From: an uncultured bacterium
GTDB lineage: Bacteria; Pseudomonadota; Alphaproteobacteria; CAISDR01
NCBI GenBank assembly: GCA_903884125.1
Contig: CAISDR010000474.1
Location: 1-6,697, forward strand
Direction: 5' to 3'
Length of the DNA: 6,697 nt
Below the pieces are notes generated by a model that worked only from the letters and a program-made list of their open reading frames with translations, was not told where the DNA came from and ran no database searches. Positions 1-5,358 of the stretch are shown one piece after another; position 1 is the first letter of the stretch, and each line of letters opens with the position of its first letter. The translations under genes and the position numbers were made by a program.

Positions 1-771
1 CAGTCAGCATTGCATGAACTGACCAGCGCCTATCTGCGGCTGGTCATCGCCACGGCTGGTCGTTACCGCCATTACGGTCTGCCCACGGGCGATCTGATAC
101 AGGAAGGCAATATCGGCCTGATGCAGGCTGCAGCCCGGTTCGAACCGGAAAGGGCCCTGCGCTTTTCCACCTATGCCACCTGGTGGATCCGGTCTTCCAT
201 TCAGGACTATATCCTGCGCAACTGGTCGATTGTGCGGACCGGAACCACAGCCGCACAAAAATCACTGTTTTTCAATTTGCGTCGGCTGCAGGCCCGCATT
301 GATGCCGAAAATCAGGTAACCGGCAGACCTTCTTCGGGTCGGGAAAGCCGGGAATTCATCGCCACACAACTGAATGTTTCAGTCGATGATGTGGCGGCGA
401 TGGAAGGTCGTCTGTCCGGTGCCGACCGTTCGCTGAATGCGCCCATGAGCAATAGCGAGGATACCGGTCTGGACTGGCAGGATGTGCTGGCAGACGACAG
501 GCCCCTGCCGGATGAAATCACCATTGACGCGCTGGACGGTGAGGTCCGGCGGACATGGATTTCACGCGCCATGACAAAACTGAATGCGCGCGAACAGACG
601 ATCATCCGGGCACGCCTGATGAACGATCAGACCGACACACTGGAATCCCTTGGCGGGCAATTGGGCATTTCCAAAGAACGTGTACGCCAGATCGAACATC
701 AGGCGCTGGGCAAGCTGCGATCAGCCCTGCTGAAAGAAGCACCCAATCCCCATGCCTGCGGCCTGCTCTGA
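1..771 (+). CDS. rpoH: RpoH-like alternative sigma factor (sigma-32 family), 5' partial
   Basis: This is a heat-shock-type sigma factor that would direct RNA polymerase to stress promoters. The reading frame is open from base 1 and the first codons already match the conserved 'A-x-LRLV' part of region 1.2/2.1. The true start is therefore outside the window, and the in-frame TTG at 10-12 is not the start. 256 residues are visible; family members are usually near 290, so about 30-40 are missing. Region 2 has YGLPTGDLIQEGNIGLMQ and the WWIRSSIQDYILR promoter-melting and -10 recognition segment (WWI at 181-189). The RpoH box, QKSLFFNLR, lies at 256-282 and separates RpoH from housekeeping sigma factors. 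Region 4 ends in a helix-turn-helix, LGISKERVRQIE, within 640-720. Some positions differ from the usual consensus, for example YATWWI instead of YAMWWI and AYLRLVIATA instead of SHLRLVxKIA, so a second RpoH paralogue is possible. The family call is firm; the paralogue status is inference. Confidence 0.93.
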   Translation, partial: QSALHELTSAYLRLVIATAGRYRHYGLPTGDLIQEGNIGLMQAAARFEPERALRFSTYATWWIRSSIQDYILRNWSIVRTGTTAAQKSLFFNLRRLQARIDAENQVTGRPSSGRESREFIATQLNVSVDDVAAMEGRLSGADRSLNAPMSNSEDTGLDWQDVLADDRPLPDEITIDALDGEVRRTWISRAMTKLNAREQTIIRARLMNDQTDTLESLGGQLGISKERVRQIEHQALGKLRSALLKEAPNPHACGLL

Positions 772-780
772 CCCATCTGT

Positions 781-1551
781 TCAGAAATTCACCCGCCGGG
801 TGATCGCCCCATCCACCGTCAGGTTTGCCCCGGTGATATAGGATGCACGCGGACTGGCGAGGAACACAACGGCATTGGCAATATCCTGTGGTGTGCCCAT
901 GCGCCCGGTGGGATTGCGTTCCATGGCGTGCTGATAGCGGTCAGGCATGTTCTGTTCAATCATGTTCCAGACCCCGCCCTTGAAATAGACCGTGCCGGGG
1001 GATACCACATTGGCACGAATACCTTTTGCGGCATGTTGTCGGGCGATACCTTTGGCCATGTGAACCAGTGCCGATTTCATCGGGCCATAGGCAGATTCAC
1101 CATCGCTTTCCATAGTCGATACGGTCGAGATCAGCACGATGCTGGCATCGCCATGATCGCTTGCCGCCTGCGCCAGAAAGGGCTTGGCCGCTTCGACGGC
1201 ATAAAGCGCGCCCATAATGTCCACATCAAAATTCTGCCGCCAGGCTTCCGGCGTATTCTGGATCGCCATGGCACCGGGGTTTGACACCAGTATGTCAATG
1301 CCGCCGAAATCTGCGGCAACATCGCCGATCCATTCCGTCAGTTTTGGTCCATTGGAAATATCAACTGCCCTGCCGGTTGACCGTACCCCCATGGCCCCAA
1401 TTGCCGCCACAGCTTCGGCAACCTGTGTTTCATTGCGCGCGCAGATGGCAACATTGGCCCCTTCGGCGGCAAAGGTTTCGGCAACCGCCCGGCCAATGCC
1501 GCGCGTACCACCGCTAACAATGACCCGCTTGCCCTTTAACGATAAATCCAT
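781..1551 (-). CDS. SDR family NAD(P)-dependent oxidoreductase
   Basis: This is a cytosolic short-chain dehydrogenase of the classical type (256 residues, normal length), which would interconvert an alcohol and a ketone with NAD(P)H. The N-terminal Rossmann fold carries GGTRGIG (residues 14-20, the TGxxxGxG cofactor loop), D64 at the adenine-contact position and NPG (91-93) in place of the usual NAG. The active site has S142, Y155 and K159 with the expected 13- and 4-residue spacings. The position normally held by the tetrad Asn is D111 (DVDIMG), an uncommon change. The C-terminal GRMGTPQDIANAVVFLAS and GANLTVDG segments are typical of FabG-like and alcohol dehydrogenase-like SDRs. The substrate cannot be told from sequence. 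The ATG at 1551 is supported by AAGGA on the minus strand at 1561-1565, 9 bases upstream. It is divergent from the mmcB-like gene and convergent with the sigma factor, so probably monocistronic. Confidence 0.93.
   Translation of the reverse strand: MDLSLKGKRVIVSGGTRGIGRAVAETFAAEGANVAICARNETQVAEAVAAIGAMGVRSTGRAVDISNGPKLTEWIGDVAADFGGIDILVSNPGAMAIQNTPEAWRQNFDVDIMGALYAVEAAKPFLAQAASDHGDASIVLISTVSTMESDGESAYGPMKSALVHMAKGIARQHAAKGIRANVVSPGTVYFKGGVWNMIEQNMPDRYQHAMERNPTGRMGTPQDIANAVVFLASPRASYITGANLTVDGAITRRVNF
789..803. repeat. Perfect inverted repeat between the convergent sigma-factor and SDR gene ends
   Basis: TCACCC-GCC-GGGTGA forms a 6-bp GC-rich stem with a 3-base loop. It starts 17 bases after the sigma-factor stop and lies in the last codons of the SDR gene. 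On the minus strand it is followed by AATTTCTGA, a weak U-rich tail; on the plus strand no T-run follows. With only 9 bp between the genes, this is the most likely spot for a (possibly bidirectional) transcription stop, but it is a poor match to a classic intrinsic terminator and may just reflect codon use. Confidence 0.3.
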
Positions 1552-1560
1552 GACGACGTT

Positions 1561-1565
1561 TCCTT
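1561..1565 (-). promoter_or_regulatory. Ribosome binding site for the SDR gene
   Basis: The minus strand reads AAGGA nine bases before the ATG at 1551. It is a clear Shine-Dalgarno match and supports this start codon. Confidence 0.6.
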
Positions 1566-1572
1566 GCTTTCT

Positions 1573-1600
1573 TTGAGTTGATCAATTGAGCCTGCATAAT
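1573..1600 (+). promoter_or_regulatory. Probable housekeeping-sigma promoter of the mmcB-like gene
   Basis: TTGAGT (1573-1578) and CATAAT (1595-1600) match the -35 and -10 hexamers at 4/6 and 5/6, with a 16-bp spacer. Transcription would begin near 1607, which places the in-frame TTG at 1586 inside the promoter and argues for a later ATG as the mmcB start. No LexA-like GTTC-N7-GTTC or GAAC-N7-GAAC box is visible between 1552 and 1642. The assignment is by eye and untested. Confidence 0.4.
1578..1585. repeat. TTGATCAA palindrome in the promoter spacer
   Basis: A perfect 8-bp palindrome, TTGATCAA, overlaps a second one, TCAATTGA (1582-1589). Both lie between the proposed -35 and -10 hexamers, where a repressor could sit and affect both divergent genes. 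Eight-base palindromes arise often by chance, so an operator role is speculative. Confidence 0.2.
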
Positions 1601-1642
1601 GATCTGGACGCAAGTGCCGCGGAAATGATCAGATCGGCGACC

Positions 1643-2131
1643 ATGGATCCTTTATCCGATACAAAAACCGTCAGCCGTGCCCAGGATATTGTCCGCGGCG
1701 TGATCCGAATGCTGGGTGAAATGGACTATGCGCCGATACAGGAATTCACGCTTGGGTCCGGACGACGTGCTGATATCGCAGCCCTTGACCCAAAGGGGCG
1801 TATTCTGATTGTCGAGATAAAATCATCGCTGGCTGATTTTCGGACCGATCAGAAATGGCAGACCTATCTGGATTATTGCGATGCTTTTTCCTTTGCCGTG
1901 GATCAGGATTTTCCACGCGATGTCCTGCCACCGGAAACCGGCCTGATCATTGCTGACAGATATGGTGCGGCAATCCTGCGCCCGCCGTTTGAGCAGTCGC
2001 TGAATGCCAACCGTCGCCGGGCCGAGACAATCCGCTTTGCACGTCATGCCGCCGGGCGACTGGCGCAGGTACAACAATTGTCGCCAGCGCTGACAGGCCG
2101 ACCTGACCCTTACCTTATTTCAAAACCCTGA
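1643..2131 (+). CDS. mmcB: MmcB family DNA repair protein (putative PD-(D/E)xK-type nuclease)
   Basis: This matches the MmcB family (formerly DUF1052), linked to mitomycin C resistance in Caulobacter and predicted to be a DNA-acting nuclease in the cytoplasm. From the ATG at 1643 it has 162 residues, the usual size. Family hallmarks are GRRADIAAL (about 40-48), then ILIVEIKSS (54-62), then DFRTDQKW and FAVDQDFP. D44 with E58-x-K60 fits the D...ExK metal and catalytic pattern of PD-(D/E)xK enzymes; this active-site reading is inference. The start is uncertain. TTG at 1586 (181 aa) falls inside the likely promoter, and ATG at 1625 (168 aa) also lacks a clear Shine-Dalgarno. I prefer 1643 because conserved sequence begins soon after it. 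It is divergent from the SDR gene, and its last 22 bp overlap the end of the monooxygenase gene on the opposite strand. Confidence 0.88.
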   Translation: MDPLSDTKTVSRAQDIVRGVIRMLGEMDYAPIQEFTLGSGRRADIAALDPKGRILIVEIKSSLADFRTDQKWQTYLDYCDAFSFAVDQDFPRDVLPPETGLIIADRYGAAILRPPFEQSLNANRRRAETIRFARHAAGRLAQVQQLSPALTGRPDPYLISKP

Positions 2132-3750
2132 TACTGACTGGAACGATAACCGTCGCAGACCATTTTATAGGTTGGGATGCCGCCCACATAAGCGATCAGT
2201 TCGCGCGGCCTGCCATCAGCGCCAAGCTTTCTGTACCAGGAATGTTTGTTCTGGCCCAGCAAAGTCGGCTCTGAGACTTCTTCATGATGGGTCATCCAGG
2301 CATTTTCGGTTTCAACTTTAGGCTCAATCGAGCGTGCTTGTTTTTGATGAACAAAACTTATCGTGTCGGTGATCCAGTCGACCTGCTGATCCGCACAGAT
2401 CGGATAATTGCAAAGGGCGGCAGCCGGGGCAAATGGTGCCATGGTCATGAACAGATTGGGAAAGCCATGAACCTGCATGCCTACCGTCGTCCGTAGTGAT
2501 CTGTCCCAATGCTGTTTCAGCGACTGTCCGTTACGGCCCCTGATATCAATTCTGTTGATTGCACCTATGCCTGCATCAAAACCGGTGGCATAGATGATTA
2601 CATCCACCTCGTAATGGGCGGTTGCAGTTTTGATCCCGGTTTCATCTATTTCAGTAATTGGTTCTTCACGCAGATCAACAAGGTGAACATTGTTGCGGTT
2701 AAAAGCTTCGAAATAACCGTTTTCCAGTGGCACGCGCCGTGACCCGAATTCATAATCCGTTGGAATGAGTTTTTCTGCGACCGCGGGGTCGCGGACACGT
2801 TCACGAATCCGGTCGCGCACAAATTCCGAAACATAGGCTGCAGCTTGCGGATTGAAGAATGAATCGGCAAATGTACCGCCCCACATTTTAAGTGACCCAT
2901 CATCCCAGATCGATCTGAGATGCGCCTCGCGCCGATCATCTGGCACTTCATCGAAAAGCGGCGGCATTTCATCATAGGCAAAGCCGCCAAATGAATTGTG
3001 TGCCCGTTCGCGCAGATCATCATAAGACTGGCGCATCTGCAACAGCTGGTCCTGTCGGATTGTCGGGTTTTTCATGGCCACTGCGTAATTGGGCGTGCGC
3101 TGCATGACAAACAGCTGTCCGACGATTGGTGCAATGGTCTGTATGACCTGAATGCCCGTTGCCGCCGTGCCAATTACCGCCACACGCTTGCCGGCCAGAT
3201 CAACCTGGTCCCTTGGCCAGTGACTGGTATGGACCGCTACGCCGCTGAATCTCTCTTGACCGGAAATCTTTGGAATCTTGGCGTCAAACAGGCCACCGGT
3301 ATTCAGGACCAGAAAGCGGGCCGTGACCTGTTCATTGCCATCGGTCGTGATGGTCCACAAGCCTGATGAATCATCAAATTTGGCCTGTGTCACTTTGGTA
3401 CCAAAGGTGATGTGTCTGCGAAGTTCGAACTTGTCACAGACCCGGTTCAGATAGTCTTCGATTTCCACCTGGCCCGGAAAACGTTCCTTCCAGTCGGATT
3501 CGTCCCATAACTCTTTGGAAAACCAGTACTGGTAAAACGGAAAATGGGAATCGACCCGCGCACCGGGATAGCGGTTCCAGAACCATACACCACCAACGCC
3601 ATTGGCCGCCTCGAATGTGCGTACATTCAGGCCAAGCTGCAACAGGCGGTAAAGTTGATAAAGACCCGCAAGACCCGCCCCGACAACAACGGCATCCAAT
3701 GGTTTTGAACCCAAGGGGTCCTGCTGGGTATCTGCCTGTGACTGCGCCAT
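2110..3750 (-). CDS. Type I Baeyer-Villiger / flavin-containing monooxygenase
   Basis: This is an FAD- and NADPH-dependent monooxygenase (546 residues, normal for cyclohexanone- and phenylacetone-type BVMOs) that would insert oxygen next to a ketone to give an ester or lactone. The FAD Rossmann motif is GAGLAG (24-29). The long BVMO motif GGVWFWNRYPGARVD spans 53-67. The BVMO fingerprint FSGVAVHTSHWP spans 168-179 and separates it from ordinary FMOs. The NADPH Rossmann motif is GTAATG (194-199), with Ala in place of the middle Gly. YATGFD spans 387-392. By motif position, D67 and R339 correspond to the active-site Asp and Arg of characterised BVMOs. No signal peptide is seen, so it is cytosolic. 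The ATG at 3750 has AGGGA six bases upstream. Substrate is unknown; small cyclic or aryl ketones and steroids are all possible. It appears monocistronic, with its own promoter in the divergent region. Confidence 0.95.
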   Translation of the reverse strand: MAQSQADTQQDPLGSKPLDAVVVGAGLAGLYQLYRLLQLGLNVRTFEAANGVGGVWFWNRYPGARVDSHFPFYQYWFSKELWDESDWKERFPGQVEIEDYLNRVCDKFELRRHITFGTKVTQAKFDDSSGLWTITTDGNEQVTARFLVLNTGGLFDAKIPKISGQERFSGVAVHTSHWPRDQVDLAGKRVAVIGTAATGIQVIQTIAPIVGQLFVMQRTPNYAVAMKNPTIRQDQLLQMRQSYDDLRERAHNSFGGFAYDEMPPLFDEVPDDRREAHLRSIWDDGSLKMWGGTFADSFFNPQAAAYVSEFVRDRIRERVRDPAVAEKLIPTDYEFGSRRVPLENGYFEAFNRNNVHLVDLREEPITEIDETGIKTATAHYEVDVIIYATGFDAGIGAINRIDIRGRNGQSLKQHWDRSLRTTVGMQVHGFPNLFMTMAPFAPAAALCNYPICADQQVDWITDTISFVHQKQARSIEPKVETENAWMTHHEEVSEPTLLGQNKHSWYRKLGADGRPRELIAYVGGIPTYKMVCDGYRSSQYQGFEIR

Positions 3751-3756
3751 CTTTCG

Positions 3757-3761
3757 TCCCT
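3757..3761 (-). promoter_or_regulatory. Ribosome binding site for the BVMO gene
   Basis: AGGGA on the minus strand lies six bases before the ATG at 3750. It supports this start over internal alternatives. Confidence 0.6.
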
Positions 3762-3774
3762 ACAATCTGTAATC

Positions 3775-3783
3775 GTTATATCA
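3775..3783 (-). promoter_or_regulatory. Possible extended -10 promoter element for the BVMO gene
   Basis: The minus strand reads TGATATAAC, a TGn-TATAAC extended -10 element (5/6 match to TATAAT). No good -35 lies at 16-18 bp; TTACAA is at 14 bp (3795-3800). Transcription would begin near 3768, giving a short leader of about 18 bases that just holds the AGGGA ribosome site. Confidence 0.35.
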
Positions 3784-3841
3784 AAGCCTTTACCTTGTAA
3801 TTTTTGATTTTCAAAGGAATTTGCTTGTGTCTCAGATCAAT

Positions 3842-3876
3842 AGACGTCTGTTCCGACAAGCTGTACGGACGTCTGT
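3842..3876. repeat. Paired GACGTCTGT direct repeats enclosing an imperfect inverted repeat
   Basis: GACGTCTGT occurs at 3843-3851 and again at 3868-3876, 25 bp apart start to start. Between them, TCCGACA (3852-3858) pairs with TGTACGGA (3862-3869) with one bulged A and an AGC loop; AGACG (3842-3846) can also pair with CGTCT (3870-3874). The patch could be a double operator or a structured RNA leader for the HD-GYP gene. The repeats are seen directly; the function is inference. Confidence 0.45.
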
Positions 3877-4007
3877 GGCGGCCGGGTCTTACAGATTCAG
3901 GCCAGCGTCAACGCAATTAAGTGAATATACGTATTTACCCGAAGCAAAAATAGGATCAGCGATAGTCATGGTGCTCGTAATTGGATGCGGCCTGGATCGG
4001 GGTCCCA

Positions 4008-5309
4008 ATGCAGGATGGATTTGCAATACCCAAAGCTGATTTGAACGTTTCGTTATTCGAGATGCTGGGCGTTCTGTCCGCAGTTCAGGATATGGTAAAT
4101 CCTGCGCTTAACTCGCATCAACAACGCGTGTGTTTGATTTCTTCGCGCATTGGTCGGCAGTTAGGACTTTCAGGCGAGGAATATTCGGATCTGTTCTGTG
4201 CATCATTAATCCACGACATCGGTGCGATTCCGCTGCAGGATCGATTGTCCCTACTGGAATTTGAACAAAATGCCCCTCATTTGCACGCCAAGCTTGGGGC
4301 TTTGCTGATCCGGCGATTTGCGCCGTTTGCCCATCTGGCGCCTGTTATTCTTTATCATCATGTGCCATGGAAAAATGGGCGGGGTGCGTGCTTTTTTGGT
4401 AATGAAGTGCCGTTGAGTTCCAGCATCATATTTCTGGCTGACCGGATCGAAGTGCTGGTGCAGAAGTCGCAGAATATTCTGGCCGATGTGGCTGAATTCC
4501 GGCGCATTGCCCAGGCAAGCAGGGGTAGCATGTTCAATCCCGATTGTGTTGATGCCCTGATCGAAATTTCAAAGAGTGACAGTTTCTGGCTGGACCTTAA
4601 ATCGGCACATCTGAGCGAAATGATCACGGCCATAGCACCCCGAAAATCTGTCGAGCTGGATATTGAGGCGCTGGTCGATCTGGCCCGGTTTTTCGCCATT
4701 GTCATTGACTGCCGAAGCCGGTTTACCGCAACACATTCTGCCGGTGTGGCCGCCTGTGCGCAATATCTTGCCCTGTCAATGGGGATGAGCAAAGACGACG
4801 CAAAGCGGGTTCTGGTTGCGGGCTATTTGCATGATATCGGAAAACTTGCGGTGTCCCCTGCTATTTTGGAGAAAAATGGTAATCTGGATGCGCAGGAATT
4901 TGCCCAGATGCGAGCACATAGTTACCTGAGCCTTGAGGCCCTTTCCAACGTGGCGGGGCTTGCAGAAATCGCAAATTGGGGTGGCTCTCATCACGAACGC
5001 CTGGATGGATCGGGCTATCCCAATCGGGCAACCGCGGATAATCTGCCGCTGCCTGCCCGCATCATGGCGATCAGCGATATTTTCACCGCGCTGCGCGAGG
5101 CGCGGCCCTATCGCGACAGCCTGTCAATTTCCCAGACACTGGCAATCATACAAAAGGACGTGGACGCCAAAAAGCTGGATCCGGATGTGTTTGCAAAACT
5201 GCTTGAGGTTCAGGATGAAATCGACCTGGTTCGCAAAAAAGCCCAGGCCCAGGAGGCAGAGGACTTGAAGGATTTCTGGGTTACAGCCGAACGCAAACAG
5301 AAATCCTGA
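4008..5309 (+). CDS. Tandem HD / HD-GYP domain phosphohydrolase (putative cyclic-di-GMP phosphodiesterase)
   Basis: This is a cytosolic protein of 433 residues with two metal-dependent HD domains and no visible membrane segment or separate sensor domain. The C-terminal half is a complete HD-GYP domain: H243, HDIGK (275-279), H304, HHERLDGSGYP (328-338) and D357. This family hydrolyses cyclic-di-GMP, lowering the signal that favours biofilm over motility. The N-terminal HD domain keeps H37, HD (69-70), a His near 93, HH (117-118) and D145, so it could still bind metal. It has lost the Lys of HDxGK (HDIGA) and the GYP motif (HHVPWKNGRG instead). It may be a sensory or regulatory domain. The C-terminus, from about residue 395, is charged and probably helical. 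The ATG at 4008 has GGGG five bases upstream; an in-frame TTG at 3981, directly after a stop codon, would add nine residues but has no ribosome site. AmpG follows 47 bp downstream on the same strand. Confidence 0.9.
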   Translation: MQDGFAIPKADLNVSLFEMLGVLSAVQDMVNPALNSHQQRVCLISSRIGRQLGLSGEEYSDLFCASLIHDIGAIPLQDRLSLLEFEQNAPHLHAKLGALLIRRFAPFAHLAPVILYHHVPWKNGRGACFFGNEVPLSSSIIFLADRIEVLVQKSQNILADVAEFRRIAQASRGSMFNPDCVDALIEISKSDSFWLDLKSAHLSEMITAIAPRKSVELDIEALVDLARFFAIVIDCRSRFTATHSAGVAACAQYLALSMGMSKDDAKRVLVAGYLHDIGKLAVSPAILEKNGNLDAQEFAQMRAHSYLSLEALSNVAGLAEIANWGGSHHERLDGSGYPNRATADNLPLPARIMAISDIFTALREARPYRDSLSISQTLAIIQKDVDAKKLDPDVFAKLLEVQDEIDLVRKKAQAQEAEDLKDFWVTAERKQKS

Positions 5310-5337
5310 ATCGATAATGTTTAGCCCCGGGTCCAAG

Positions 5338-5358
5338 ATCAGGCTAGCTTTGCCTGAT
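5338..5358 (+). promoter_or_regulatory. Hairpin overlapping the ampG start codon
   Basis: ATCAGGC (5338-5344) and GCCTGAT (5352-5358) form a perfect 7-bp stem with a TAGCTTT loop. The 3' arm includes the first two bases of the ampG ATG (5357-5359), and the 5' arm holds the only AGG upstream of it. In mRNA this would hide the start region. No T-run follows, so it is unlikely to be an intrinsic terminator of the HD-GYP gene. Confidence 0.45.

Larger units (their letters stand above)
3751..4007. other. Divergent intergenic region between the BVMO and HD-GYP genes
   Basis: About 257 bp separates the two divergent start codons. The BVMO side (3751-3830) is AT-rich and holds its ribosome site and likely -10 element. 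The middle (3842-3876) carries a direct and inverted repeat structure. No convincing -35/-10 pair for the HD-GYP gene was found. A plus-strand frame from GTG 3827 to the stop at 4037-4039 (70 codons) has AAAGGAA seven bases before its start, but its product resembles nothing I recognise, so it is not called as a gene. Confidence 0.6.

Noticed and set aside
928..1284. 118-codon open frame on the plus strand
   Set aside because: It lies wholly antisense to the SDR gene, which has clear motifs and a ribosome site. The product shows no domain.
1586..1642. N-terminal extension of the mmcB-like gene from TTG 1586
   Set aside because: It starts inside the likely promoter, has no clear Shine-Dalgarno, and adds residues before the conserved family region.
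2094..2105. CAGG-CCGA-CCTG hairpin near the end of the mmcB-like gene as a terminator
   Set aside because: Only a 4-bp stem with no T-run following; expected by chance.
2646..3023. 125-codon minus-strand frame and nearby plus-strand frames within the BVMO gene
   Set aside because: Alternative frames of a gene with full-length BVMO motifs; no plausible protein features.
3926..3937. TATACG / TATTTA as a -10 element for the HD-GYP gene
   Set aside because: No matching -35 at the right distance, and the hexamers are weak. ATACGTAT at 3927-3934 is a palindrome but too short to support an operator.
4358..4792. 144-codon minus-strand open frame
   Set aside because: Antisense to the well-supported HD-GYP gene, with no ribosome site or domain that I can recognise.
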